In this document: positions 52,501 to 63,345 of the stretch, piece by piece
How positions within the stretch are numbered: position 1 is the first letter of the stretch
How the letters are laid out: every line of letters begins with the position of its first letter
NCBI RefSeq assembly: GCF_008831285.2
Contig: NC_045149.1
Location: 16,485,035 to 16,549,034, forward strand
Length of the DNA stretch: 64,000 nucleotides
Reading direction: 5' to 3'
From: Nymphaea colorata
Taxonomy: Eukaryota; Streptophyta; Magnoliopsida; Nymphaeales; Nymphaeaceae
Made by a program: the position numbers and the translations under genes
Notes under the pieces: model-generated
The model's database searches: none
The model's input: only the letters and a program-made list of their open reading frames with translations
What the model was told of the DNA's origin: nothing

Positions 52501-52860
52501 TTAGTAATTTCTATGAAAAAAAAAATCACATTTTGTTTATACACTCTCCCTGGGCCTTTTTTTCTAATCTTGATGCTCATAAAATAGACGGAAACTAGAA
52601 ACATTGAAGAAATTGACAAAAAAATTGGTCCATGAAAAATTTTCAATTCAAAGGTAGTTTCTTTTTGATAAGGGTAAAATGGTCCTTTTTCATAAATTTT
52701 AAAGTTTTCAATTAATGGAGCATGTGCGTGTACGTTATTGTATAAATATAAATGGTTAGTTGTAACTTTTGAGAAGAAAAATGCATCAAGTGTCATTAAT
52801 TATTTGTCTGGCTATATATATATATATATAATGGTGGTGGACTGATGATTTCGATGAATA
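49600..52860. repeat. Spacer between CXE copies 1 and 2 with a dispersed duplication
   Basis: Sequence at 49600-49870 is similar to sequence at 52350-52580. Shared blocks include TTCAATATTTTTATAGGTTA, TTCATTAATTGATGAAAAATG and a CCCTGGGCCTTTT word, all in the same order and orientation. Between them are AT-rich sequence, GC-richer sequence at 50650-50950 of unknown role and a MITE-like element at 51758-52084. No gene is supported. Confidence 0.65.
51758..52084. mobile_element. MITE-like element with GTGTTTGAT termini
   Basis: The left edge is TATTATTGAGGGGTGTTTGATGAGCTTGAAATT, of which the outer 11 bases and the core GTGTTTGAT reappear inverted at the right edge (ATCAAACAC about 52053-52061, CCTCAATAATA about 52073-52083). 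The interior is AT-rich and non-coding, about 325 bp. The inverted core and AT-rich body fit a non-autonomous DNA transposon; the superfamily is undecided. Confidence 0.6.
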
Positions 52861-53407
52861 AATCTAAGGCCCTGATATGGATTTTGTTTATTTCACCCAC
52901 TTTTTATACTCACACTTGCAAACGCGTGTGACTGAGCACCTAGGTGAATTTTTTATGTCTCAGGACACGTATTCAAACAGGCAACCCTCTAATTAATTAT
53001 GTGTTGGGGGAAAAAGCCTGGACTTTCAGGAACATCTGTCATAAAGTTCTCAGAAAGTTGCTAAGAGGAGGGAAACTGCATATGCTTCTCATATAACACG
53101 GGCACACATAAATTTAGCTTTCACAAATTTGGACACTTTTTATATGATATTGAGACGGAGGAGCGATCCCTAAAGAGGTCAAAATCCGGCTCTCTTTCCC
53201 ATGTCGTGCATTGATCTGAAAAGCGGAACATATTGTCTTGATCAAATGAGAGTCCTGAACACAGTGTCTGCTTAAATAAATACCCAGAAGGGAACACGTT
53301 CAATCACGATGTAACAATCAAACAGGGGGGGACAACAACAGAGACTTACTTGAGAAATCAACCATAACGAAGACAAGATTAATGACACAGACATTGCGTC
53401 CTGGACA

Positions 53408-54337
53408 TCAAAACTGCGAGACGAAGGTAGAGATCAAGCTCATCAACTCGGTGGACGCCTCTCCATCAACACTGCGCACGTAGAAGGCATGGTCCTCCTC
53501 CGGGAAGACGTGCAACTCCACTGCCTTTCTCCCCAACTTCTTCAGCTCCTCCACCAACATCACACTACGGTCTCTCAGCAAGTCCCGCCCTCCCGTCACC
53601 ACCATCACCCCGACCTCCGGCAGCCTCTCTGCCGGCGGGCTACAGAACGGGTGGTCCCTGTTAGTCGGTTGGTCGCTCTCTGGCAGTGCCAGCACCCAGC
53701 ACGTATCTATGTTCTTTATGGTGAGGACCCCCTGCTCGTCCGATTCTTTCTCTGACTCTGTTCGCTCCTCCGTGCCGTAGTAGGGCTGCAGGAGCACCAC
53801 CCCCCTCAGCCCTGGCAGTTCGAGCCCCTCGCTGGAGGCCAGGACGTTGTGGATGATGTTCCCGCCGGCGCTGTCCCCCATGATGATAAGTCGAGAGAGG
53901 TCGGCTGAGGCGGAGAGGTGGTGTTGAGCATCCGAACTGAAAAGCCAGAGAAGAGCAGCACGCACATCGTCGAAGGCAGCTGGTAGGCGGTGCTCCGGTG
54001 CCAGGCGGTATGCGACGGAGAAGACGATGGAGGACGTAGCAGAGGCGAGGCGAGCAGCATGCCGGTGGTAGTCTTTGTAGCCCGGGGTGAAGAGGCAGAA
54101 GCCTCCCCCGTGGACGTAGACAATTACTGGGAGCGGTTTGTCGGCGAGGACCGGCGGACGGTAAATGCGTGCCCACAATTTGGTGGCCGGGTCGATGGTC
54201 ACGTCGACGGAGGGAACATGGTCGGAGGCGGACGCTGGGACGAAAAATGGTGGCTTGTCCAAGTCCTGCCGTGTGATGGTCCCGTCCGTCTGCACCTGGA
54301 TTAGGCCCAACAAGTCTATCGCCACCTCCGGATGCAT
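53408..54337 (-). CDS. Carboxylesterase, plant CXE class I (copy 2)
   Basis: Intronless, 309 aa from MHPEVAIDLL. It is the closest relative of copy 1 (shared IQVQxDGTxTR, PSVDVT, LWARIY and GVVLLQPYY blocks) but starts about 17 residues later. The oxyanion-hole HGGGFC lies at 76-81, Ser156 in GDSAGGN, Asp252 in GGRDLLRDR and His283 in EEDHAFY, so the catalytic triad is complete. The same small-ester hydrolase role is inferred; the substrate is unknown. No clear TATA box was seen in the 150 bases upstream. The coding region is much more GC-rich than the flanking spacers. Confidence 0.92.
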   Translation of the reverse strand: MHPEVAIDLLGLIQVQTDGTITRQDLDKPPFFVPASASDHVPSVDVTIDPATKLWARIYRPPVLADKPLPVIVYVHGGGFCLFTPGYKDYHRHAARLASATSSIVFSVAYRLAPEHRLPAAFDDVRAALLWLFSSDAQHHLSASADLSRLIIMGDSAGGNIIHNVLASSEGLELPGLRGVVLLQPYYGTEERTESEKESDEQGVLTIKNIDTCWVLALPESDQPTNRDHPFCSPPAERLPEVGVMVVTGGRDLLRDRSVMLVEELKKLGRKAVELHVFPEEDHAFYVRSVDGEASTELMSLISTFVSQF

Positions 54338-57300
54338 TGCTCGAATCGGAAAGGTTTGCGAAGTTTGAGAAGCGACGGCGAAGATTCAGGGGACGTTATC
54401 GTTCCTCGAGTTGGTAGCTCCAAGTTGGAAACTGAGACCGGCGGCACAACGAGACAGAGATAGAGGGTTTTGTCATTTTGATGCTGCCATTTAATTTTAA
54501 GCAATGTTTGAAAATAAGAGGACTAAAATCAACGATGACGGGTGCAGCATCTCGAAGGAACGTGCCTATCTTAATTAAAAAATTTACAAAATGGAAAAAC
54601 AAAACTGCACATGACAAACATTTCCTTGAACTCTTGTTTTATGTTCTAATTTTATAATTGCCTTCAATATTCATTCCTCATCAATTCTCATGGTGATTGA
54701 CGAATTCCGAACCAATTTTTCGTGAACTATTTCGACTGGCCCTTAAGTTTTCCGGCCAACAAAACAGTTCTTCGATGAACACTTGTAAAACAGTGTTTGA
54801 AACGCGATCGTATGAAATTAAGTGGATTCTCATGAAGAAAGCTCATGATTTGGGTTACTACTAATATTACTTGATAAGCTGATAAATATGGAACAAGAAC
54901 CAAAGAGACAATTTCGTTTTAAAAGAATCTAAATGTTGAGAGCGAATTTCTTAGATTGGAACTTACAAATGCAACGGACCTCCTCCTTTGATATTGAAGA
55001 GCGGCCGGCGATGGTGCCCAGACAGCAGCGGAACGGCGACTTTGTTCAACTTTGTGATAGAAAACCCTTCTTATAGAGAAGGAAAAAGGGAAGTCAAGAA
55101 AAATAACTTTTATAAAATTTGGTTTCTTTGTTTCACCAGGCAAATGCGTCTATTTGGTTGTTGGAACGTCATATCAAGACCCAGACGCGGTAAGAAAAAG
55201 TTTGACAATGGTTTCATAATAAAAACAAGAGTCAAGAGGGCAGCAGCCTAATTAGAATTCAAGATTGTTTTCTTTTGCATGCTCGAGAAAGAAGTTAAGT
55301 TATTCACAATCAATTAAATTAATTAACGAATCGAAGAGATTGACAATAGAGTGTGACCAATCAAAAAAAAAAAAAAGACCAAGAATAAGGGGACGTCTCT
55401 CTTAACTAAAGAGGTGAATTCTGAAAGAAAAAAAATTTCTGGATATTTATATCCTCATCCAGATATATAGAAAAGCGCTGCCAAGACATGAAAAGAGATT
55501 CAAAAGCAATCTAAATGATCAAATTATGGTCATGCAGGGCTGAACCATCACCGGCTCTCTGTCTTTTTGTTTGTCACGCATGTGAACCTCACATGGACAA
55601 CTAACGCTCTCACCAACACGAGTCCTCAAAAGAGCTATCGGGTCCCGCTAGCTTTCTTATGCGCCAGAACAAAAATGAGGGAAGAAGATTCTCTTAGTTG
55701 AACTAGTTGACGTGAACAACTAATTACTTTATTTTTATATTAATTAATTTAATATTTGTTTTTATATATATTCCATTAAAAACGTGTATTTACAAACAAA
55801 TGTTTTTTCAGCCAAGATCAAACCAAAAAGCCATATTGGCACAAACGTCGCATCATGGATGACAGTAATCGCGATATATTTGGGGTCTGAATGAATGCAG
55901 AGACCGACGGCTGAGAGTCACCGGAGATCGGAGAAAGCGCAGCCAAGGAAATGGAAGCCGGCTGGCCACTCGAGATGTTTCAATCTTCAGGTTTGGTTGA
56001 CCTGATCATTTTAGCTGCAGATATGGGCATATTGGTAATCTAAAGCATCACTTAATATTTTCAGTTAGAAATTTTATTGTAAAGTAATATAAATTATACC
56101 ATTTTATTTTTATGTAGTATAAACAAACATAAATTTAACAATTTTATTTTTATCTTATAATCACATATTTCCTTTCATTTCTTTTCTTAATCATTTTTCT
56201 TTCATTTTCACCCCCCCCCTCTCTTTCCTTCCCTTTTCTTTCATCCAAACAAAATGTAAAAGTGGACCGTCAAACTGATAGGGTTGCAAAGGATGAGCAG
56301 CATTTTGTTATTTTCTCAATAGTTGAGGGGCTCAATGTAATTTTTGTAAAATTTTAGCAGGTGTCAGGATGAAAACTTAGTTTTACTGAAGTTAAATATT
56401 TCAAAGTTTTGAAAACCTATTTCATTTGATTGGGTGACACCGGTTTTTTAATAGCTTAAGGAATGCCAGGTTTTTACGAAACCAAATTTTGCAAAGGCGG
56501 GTTTTTCCTCATGCTCAATTTTGATGACACCCAAACATTCAAAACAGGAAAACCTAGTTTTAGGATATCATCCAAACACTCCCTTACAAATTTCCAAAAT
56601 CTCGTTTAGTCATTGAAGCTACCACAAGCTGCAGTTGCTCATATATACACTTGTTTTTCCTTGAGAGGAACGCCACCAATCCGGTTGCAACGATAGTAGC
56701 ATTTAGAACTGAGTTCTGAAAACCATCACTCACAGGTAATTTTGGGGGAGGGTGGTGTGGATTTTCCTCAAGTAAATTTCTAAAGAACGTAGGTAAATAT
56801 ATGTTACATACACATCCGAAGGTATTCAAATATTAAGATTCAAAGTATGGATCACATTAGTAGGACATTAAATTCCAAATCAATCACATGCAATGTTGAA
56901 ATGTCCCAAATACAGCCGCAGTTCCTCATTTATCCTGATAGACGACTTAGCTTGTGATATTTAACTTGACTATGTTTTTATGAGATACTGAAAGAAAGAT
57001 GATGCTTTGAAAGGGTAAAGGCCTCCCTAATATGATCATACTGTTCACAGTTGCTGTTAAAACAATGATCAACTGATTTAGCAAATTTTTTTTGGCATTG
57101 TTGTCCGATAAAAAAAATTTAAAAACAATTTGCACACAAGGGATGAACAACTACTCATGTAAAAGTCTTTTATTGAATATTGCATACGTCATCAGGCTAC
57201 ATTTTTGTATTTTTAGGAACACAGATACATGATAATATAAGGTAACAGAATATAGTACACGAAAAGCAATTACTGAAGCACGAAAAAAAAAAAAAAACAC

Positions 57301-57347
57301 GCAGATCCATGGCTCGCTTTTCAAGAGAAGCGACGAAACAACCAGCG
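54338..57347. other. Spacer between CXE copies 2 and 3
   Basis: AT-rich, without a supported gene. A GC-richer patch at 54980-55040 with a minus-strand GTAAGTT donor-like site could be an untranslated exon of copy 2. A C-run lies at 56212-56219 and a MITE-like element at 56358-56577. Confidence 0.45.
56358..56577. mobile_element. Second member of the TTTGGATGA MITE-like family
   Basis: The right edge inverts to GTGTTTGGATGATATCC, and the left edge reads GTGTCAGGATGAAAAC. The interior shares AGCATGA-AAAACC and AAACCAAATTT-type words with the element at 32650-32990. The termini are more diverged, so it looks older. Confidence 0.45.
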
Positions 57348-58277
57348 TTAATGGCAGCCCAAGCGAGAGATGAAGGCGGAGATGAAGCCCATCAGCTGCT
57401 TGAACGCAGGATGCCCCTGGCGGCGCCCGTAAAAGGCGTAATCCTCTTCCTCAAAGACGTGCAGCTCCACCGCCCCCCTTCCTAACTTCTCCAGCTCCGC
57501 TGCCACTCTCAGGCACCGGTCCTTCAGCACATCCTTGCCGCCTGCTACCAACATCAGGCCGACGGCTGGCAGGCCGGAAGCAGGAGGGCTGCAGAATAGG
57601 TGGCCTCTAGTCGATGGTGGGTCCGTGTCCGGCAGCGCCAGCCTCCAGCAAACATCGGAGAATGGCATGGTGAGGTAAGCGTGCTCGTTCGACCACCTAT
57701 TCTCCGACTCCGTCCGCTCCTCCCCGCCGTAGTACGGCTGCAGGAGCACCACCCCTCTCAGGCTTTCCAGCACCTCCGCAGGCGCGCCGATGTTCAGGGC
57801 GTTATGGATGATGTTTCCACCGGCGCTGTCGCCGATGAGGAAGAGTCGGGAGAGGTCGGCGGAGGCAGGCAGCTGGCGGCGCGCATTTGGGGAGTAGAGC
57901 CACTGGAAGGCGGCAAGGAGATCGTTGTAGGCTGTTGGGAGGCGGTGCTCCGGCGCGAGACGATATGCGAGAGAGAAGACTACGGAGGATGTATCGGAGG
58001 CGAGGTGGGTGGCGAGTTGGTGGTACTCGACGGAGGCGGGGGAGAGGAAGCAGAAACCGCCGCCATGAACGTAAACTACGAAAGGGAGGGGCTTCCCGGA
58101 TGGGTTAGGAGGAGTGTAAATGCGAGCCCATAGGCCAGAGGAGGAGTCGATGGTTACGTCGACGGAGGATACGGGGTCGGAAAGGGACTCCGGGACAGAG
58201 AACGGTGGGTGGTCGGCGGCGGCCGGCCTGACGATGTTGCCATCCTGGTTGACATGAACTTGGGGAAAAAGTTCCAT
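57348..58277 (-). CDS. Carboxylesterase-like protein lacking the catalytic His (copy 3)
   Basis: Intronless, 309 aa from MELFPQVHVN. An upstream Met at 58379 is rejected because the TATA box at 58333-58341 lies between the two. Fold marks are kept: HGGGFC at 71-76, Ser151 in GDSAGGN, Asp249 in GGKDVLKDR, plus YRLAPEHRLPTAYND and GGEERTESEN. At the position of the catalytic His the frame reads EEEDYAFYG, with Tyr280 (codon TAC at 57440-57438) where copies 1 and 2 have CAC. The frame is otherwise intact. Loss of this His is known from the gibberellin receptor GID1, a CXE relative that binds its ligand without cleaving it. The protein may be a weak esterase, an inactive binder or a young pseudo-enzyme; the last two are inference. 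Confidence 0.9.
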   Translation of the reverse strand: MELFPQVHVNQDGNIVRPAAADHPPFSVPESLSDPVSSVDVTIDSSSGLWARIYTPPNPSGKPLPFVVYVHGGGFCFLSPASVEYHQLATHLASDTSSVVFSLAYRLAPEHRLPTAYNDLLAAFQWLYSPNARRQLPASADLSRLFLIGDSAGGNIIHNALNIGAPAEVLESLRGVVLLQPYYGGEERTESENRWSNEHAYLTMPFSDVCWRLALPDTDPPSTRGHLFCSPPASGLPAVGLMLVAGGKDVLKDRCLRVAAELEKLGRGAVELHVFEEEDYAFYGRRQGHPAFKQLMGFISAFISRLGCH

Positions 58278-58332
58278 CGTCAAAGCTTGAACAGCGTTCG
58301 ACTGCAGGTGGTGCCAAAAGCAACGAGAGGGA

Positions 58333-58341
58333 ATTATATAG
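58333..58341 (-). promoter_or_regulatory. TATA box of CXE copy 3
   Basis: The minus strand reads CCTATATAATTCC, a near-perfect plant TATA box, ending about 55 bases upstream of the chosen ATG at 58277. It would place transcription start near 58300, downstream of the alternative Met at 58379. Confidence 0.65.
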
Positions 58342-58799
58342 GAGCTGGAGTTCGTAAAAAAAAGCCAAAGCAAGAGCAACTCAAATCAATGATGCCGTTG
58401 GTGAATATTTACAGACAGATGAAAACTGAAGATGGTGAGGCGAAACTTTAACCAGGAAGGAAAAGGAAGACGGAAGTCCGTCAATTTTGGCCCCACGGGC
58501 ACGTGATGGTGTAAACCATAGAAGAAGGAGGCCGCTCCTCTTCTTGCGTTGGCAAGCCGAATGTTCACAGGTTGAGTTATTAAAGCCTGTAATTAATTTA
58601 AAAGAAGAGTTTGCTTAGGCATCTTTTATTTTCTTGTTTGGTAACGGAATCAGAATAACGAAAGATCACGTGGCTACAGCTGAGAGTCTGAAACACGCAC
58701 GTCAGAACAAGTTCTTCATGAAGAGACGCTGGAATTTCCCACTTTCAAAATTGCAGCACTCGAAGAAGGAGAAGGAAGAAGACCCAACAAAGATATTGT

Positions 58800-59673
58800 A
58801 ACAGGTATTCTTCTTCGATTTGGGGTGTTGATTCTTTTACTGACATATGGTGGGCATCGATAAAACTTTTACTGACATTATGGTTGGAATGAAAAAGCAC
58901 AAAAACTTGAAGCAAAAAACCCAAATCATTACCCTGAAATAATAAACCTAAAATCATTCACAAATGGAAAAAAACTGAACATTAAGTTCAAGCAACATAC
59001 CTTTTCATCATTTAGATGTCAAAAATTGAAGAAGAACACTGCAATCATCCAAAAACTTCAGTAAACAACAGTGGGAAGAGGAGAATGAAAAGAGGGAAAA
59101 AGAAGAAAGGAGAAGGAGGGCTTGGGTGGAGTTATAGAGTCAAAGAAGTCTTTACCGCCATGTAAAATACGTCAGTAAAAGTTTTGTAGTAACTTTTACA
59201 TGTGTTGGTGAAGGAGGCTTTTGGCAACGCGAGAATGACCGTTCGTCTCCTAAACTTATTTCTTTTTGTCGACATCTGCGAAGTGGATGTCGTAAAAGGC
59301 TTTTTACCAACGTTCTGTTCTCAACATTGATAAAAGTGACATGTTTAGTGATGTTTTCGAGTTGAACGTCCCTAAAAGCTCAACTTCAAATGACATCCTA
59401 ACTGCATGTGTTAGAGAAGGCTACTTTTCATTAACGGTTTTTTCTGGGCGTTAGTAAAAGTGACATGTTTATTGACTATTTCGAATGGGATAGCGGCAAA
59501 CACCGATAAAGGCTACTTTTATCGGTAAAAATTATTCTTCACTGACATTTAAAGCCAGACATTGTAAAAATTAAGCTTCATCGACATTTAAAGCCGGACG
59601 TAGGTAAAGTTGCTTTTCCCCAACGTCCAATTTTCCTACCCGTTGGTGAATTTGTCTTTTTTTTTCCGTAGTG
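58800..59673. mobile_element. One end of a CACTA-like DNA transposon
   Basis: The right edge inverts to CACTACGGAAAAAAA, a typical CACTA (En/Spm) terminus. The adjoining 500 bases hold at least six degenerate subterminal repeats of the type AAGGCT-TTTT-CAACG (for example GTAAAAGGCTTTTTACCAACG and ATAAAGGCTACTTTTATCGG). Words such as CTTTTACTGACAT extend the pattern to about 58830. No left terminus and no transposase were seen, so this is a truncated or non-autonomous copy. The left boundary is approximate. Confidence 0.65.
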
Positions 59674-60540
59674 TGGGCACTAATCTCTCCGATAAGGGCT
59701 TCAAAATTTCTAAGAATTTTTATGCAAATTGAAGGCTCGATTTGTGGGAAATGTTTATTTTGGAAATTGTTTGGAAGGAATGTTTTTTCTGTCTTTTACT
59801 TTTTTTAATTTCCTTTTGCCCATACAAAAAGGTTTTTTTCTCTATTAATAGGGGGTATTTTTTGTCATTAGATATACTGGCACATGAAAATTTCTTGCAC
59901 CAATGTGCATAACCTGCTTCTCGCCGATTGGAGGTCTACATTTGCCCTGACGATTCTGGACTTGTTAAAATAATTTTTTCTCAAAAAACAAAAAAAAAAG
60001 GACAAATGATCAGATCTTGGTTAGGCCTATAAAAGTTCAACAAAGTTGATATAATCAAGAAAGAGCCTTTGTAAGGTATGAGGTAACAATGGGTGGTATT
60101 GGATAACCGATCAACCAGCATTTAAGACCATTAAGTATTTGTTGTGATCTAACTGTTAAAAGATTCAAATTTGATGCACAATTCACGTACAGGGCCCGAG
60201 GCTACAAAGCTGGAACAACATATATAATTGTCAATCACAATTAAGTTGCATGATTATATTTATGAGTCGGGAAATATTTCAAATGTGTAATGGGAGAAAA
60301 AGAACAGGAATATAGAAACATGAAATTTTTTCTGAATATGCTGAGTTTTTAAGAATAATCATGGGTAGCTCAAGAATAAGCGGCACCAAGATTTGGCCGG
60401 AAAAAAGAAGTGTTGTCAAACAATATGATTTAAGGCGGATTATTGCAAATTTGGACGAAGGAAATTCACAAGAACTACGAAGGTTACGGTACATGAACAA
60501 AGAACCTTGAGTAACCTCGCCTCGCGATATATATGTATGC
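59674..60540. other. Spacer between CACTA end and orphan gene
   Basis: AT-rich, with no gene, repeat or RNA signal that I can support. Confidence 0.5.
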
Positions 60541-61015
60541 ATTCAGACAATGAACACAGAAGATGGACAAGAAGTGTTGTACGTAGTAATCAAAGTTGTT
60601 GCTTCAATAGGTGATCAAAATAATGATGCATCTGTTTTCGAAACAATGGTGTCTACATGGAGAAAGATTGACAAACGGGAAAGGGAATTAATGGAAAAAG
60701 AGATCAAAGAACAAAAATAACGTCGAGCGAGTCGTGTTTCTTCATCTCTGACAGCTCCTGCTACATCCATTCTCCGTCGTAGAAAGCGCTGAGGTTCCTG
60801 GACTACTTCGCTCTACTCTCTACCTCCGTCGTTATTCGTCTCCCAGGGCGTACCAGCACTCGACCTCTCGCTCATCTCTTCTTCCAACTTCGTGCTTTGG
60901 CATTCTGCCGGCGTCGGAAAACCAAAACCCGTTTGACCATCTAAAACTGGCCCCTGTTCCAAGTTTCCGGATTGTGCTGTTACTGGCAGCGACAGGGCAC
61001 CAGCTGAACGTTGCT
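60541..61015. repeat. Segmental duplication, copy A (3' end of the orphan gene)
   Basis: Matches 62874-63345 in the same orientation. Shared blocks run in order from ATTCAGACAA through CATGGAGAAAGATT, GAGTCGTGTTTCTTCATCTC and CGCTCATCTCTTCT to CGACAGGGCACCAGCT-like sequence. It covers the last 70 codons of the orphan frame and about 270 bases downstream. Confidence 0.88.
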
Positions 61016-61829
61016 GGCAGATATGCTCCCTCACCAGGTGGCCATCTTCTTCCTTCTTCCTTTCCACGGAACGCTTCCCCTGTCTTCGTGCAGGCGTAAT
61101 TTTAGCTGTTGGACCGGAGATGGAATGCGTGCTTTCAGCATCATCAACAGCCACGGAATCTCGTCGTTTCGGCCTCATCGGCTCTGCTTGGTGCTCTGTT
61201 GGAGGCAAGAATTCGGTTCTTGGCAAGGGAGCAGAACACTGACCTTGATCGAAAACGTCAATTTCCTTTATGTAAATCAGTCCTTGATCATCAACAGCCA
61301 GTTCAAGTCTCTTTCGGCACAGTTTCTTCTCTGCTGGAGTCGAGATTTCGGAACTTGGTGCAGGAGCAGTGTGTGTTCTCTCCTCTGTTGCAGTCAAGAA
61401 TTCAGCTGTTGGAATAGAGGCAGGGCGGTCTTCTTCCTTCATAGTAACATTAGCGCTTTCAGAATCAGGTTCTTTCAGATTCCGGAGGCACGTTTCCGTC
61501 TCCGCTGGAGGCAAGAATTCCTTTCTTGAGTGAAAAACGGACCGCGCCTGGCGGTTAGCATCTCGCCGAATGTGGCCATCGTGTTCACCTTGGAAAGTCG
61601 GCGAAACCGGACGGACTTCAGAAGGGTTGCCGGAGATTCTCTGGCTACTTGGTGGATTCTTTACTTTTGCCTCCACAGGCATCTCAGGGTGGTCGGCGCA
61701 TTGCAGCGATCTCTCCCGCAACAGGTCGACCTCAGTTGTAGGTGGATTCAATATTGTGCGCTGGTTGTGATCCCCGTCATCGTCATCGCCGCCGCTTTCA
61801 ACGACGTCTCCGGAGTCCTTCACTTCCAT
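60813..61829 (-). CDS. Unrecognised charged repeat-containing protein, 338 aa
   Basis: A single open frame; the ATG at 61829 is the first Met after an in-frame TAA, so no N-terminal extension is needed. I do not recognise the family. The protein is hydrophilic, rich in Glu, Arg, Pro, Ser and Thr, has no signal peptide or membrane segment, and opens with an acidic patch (GGDDDDGDH at 13-21). A degenerate motif recurs: EFLPPAE (104-110), EFLTATE (143-149), EISTPAE (161-167), EFLPPTE (206-212), KITPARR (243-249) and FPTPAE (304-309), mostly 18-45 residues apart and separated by basic or acidic stretches such as KKLCRKRLEL and VERKKEEDG. This suggests a disordered scaffold grown by repeat duplication. 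Its 3' part is duplicated at 62874-63345. Spliced extra exons cannot be excluded, nor that the frame is non-coding. Confidence 0.5.
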   Translation of the reverse strand: MEVKDSGDVVESGGDDDDGDHNQRTILNPPTTEVDLLRERSLQCADHPEMPVEAKVKNPPSSQRISGNPSEVRPVSPTFQGEHDGHIRRDANRQARSVFHSRKEFLPPAETETCLRNLKEPDSESANVTMKEEDRPASIPTAEFLTATEERTHTAPAPSSEISTPAEKKLCRKRLELAVDDQGLIYIKEIDVFDQGQCSAPLPRTEFLPPTEHQAEPMRPKRRDSVAVDDAESTHSISGPTAKITPARRQGKRSVERKKEEDGHLVREHICQQRSAGALSLPVTAQSGNLEQGPVLDGQTGFGFPTPAECQSTKLEEEMSERSSAGTPWETNNDGGRE

Positions 61830-62873
61830 GTTGCCACGGACGTCAGTTGCGCCACTGATCTCCTTCTGCGGATGACCAATCTCAATCTCTCTCTCTCTCT
61901 CTTAAACGCACTGGTAATGAAGGGGCGAAGCTGGTAGGTGGTGGCACTGCATAAGGACCAGTGCGGTTTAGATTGCTTTAGTTCCTCTAGTCATTTGTAT
62001 ACCTATCGCCAATTTTGATGCCATCATATGGTAAAGAAAAAATATTTTCTGAAAATATGAGAAATTTTAAACAAACATTTTTTTTTGGTTCTACAAACAA
62101 GATTGACCTTTAAATATTAGTGAAAATGTAACTAAATACATTTAAATTATAGCAAAAAAAGCTTCCCATCCTCTGTTTACAACATTAAGAAAAAAAAAAA
62201 AGTATTCTTGTTTCCATCCTTTGTCGCTTCCATGAGTAAAGCTTTACAAAGCTTTATCTTTTAACTTCTTGCTTCACATCTAGTGCATTTACATCTCCCT
62301 GCTCAGCCATTCTTCTGCAATTTTCTAACATCCTTTGCAATCCCGAACTACGCTCCTTGTCCTACTTCACGGTATGGTTATTAGGAAGGATTATGAAAAG
62401 AGGAAACCTTGACGGCCTTTTTGTTCATAATATTTTAAATTTTATTTTGTAACGTCCATCATAATCTCAATAAAATCGAAGAGGTTGAACAATCATACCA
62501 AATTACCAATACAGCTATAATATAGCGAATGAGAGGCAATTAAATAGTTTGCAACAGAGAAACATTAACAGGAAGCTGCTCCGTTCTAATGTGTTCCATT
62601 GCGATAGAATTAGGCCAAGAAGAATCACTTACTTGGAAGAGAGGACGTAAATGTTAGTGTAGTGTTCATATACCTTCCCATGCATAACCTCATTCTTCCT
62701 AAACTTAAGGTAATCAAGTTCATTTCCACCTTAGACGGCGTGAAGTTGAGGGGGGATATTAGGATGAACGACAACGCAGCAAATACATCTGCTTCCAGCG
62801 CTGTTCAGGAAGACATGGAAAGAAATATTCAGACCTTGAAGACCAAATCAAGAAAAAAGGAACGAGAAAATAG
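61830..62873. other. Spacer between orphan gene and duplicated copy
   Basis: A (CT)8 tract at 61887-61902 lies in the orphan gene's leader. The rest is AT-rich; a plus-strand frame at 62662-62919 (with lysine-rich KTKSRKKEREN) runs into the duplication and is not recognised. Confidence 0.4.
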
Positions 62874-63345
62874 ATTCAGACAACGAACGCAGAAGATAAA
62901 CAAGGATTACTGTATATAGTATTCAAAGTTCAATCGGTGATCAAAAGAATGACTCCGTCGGTGTTCGAAAGAATGGTGTTTACATGGAGAAAGATTAACA
63001 AATAGGAAGGGGAATTAAAGGGGAAAAAACAAAAAAGGAAACCGTCGAGTGAGTCGTGTTTCTTCATCTCTAGCAGCTCCTGCTGGACTCGATCAGCCAT
63101 CCTCAGTCGTGTACTTAACTCTACCATCTTCCTCCTCGTCATTCGTTTCTGCGTTTGTCGCCACCGGTGAAGGATTCGAAGAGGACGTACCATCCGTCAA
63201 GCTCACGCTCATCTCTTCTACCAACTTCCTGGCTTGCTCTTCAGCAGGCGCCGGAGAATGGAAGCGCGATTGACCATAAAAAACCGGGCCCTGTTCCGAG
63301 TTTCTGGATTGCGGCCATACTGCCATCGACAGGGCACCAGCTATG
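62874..63345. repeat. Segmental duplication, copy B
   Basis: A diverged copy of 60541-61015 with small insertions and deletions. Homology stops near 63345, where the sequence equivalent to the middle of the orphan protein should begin, so copy B is 5'-truncated or joins a different upstream exon. Confidence 0.88.

Noticed and set aside
53806-54176. Considered whether the esterase cluster holds a fourth gene remnant between copies
   Set aside because: No HGGG or GDSAGG motif was found outside the three genes on either strand.
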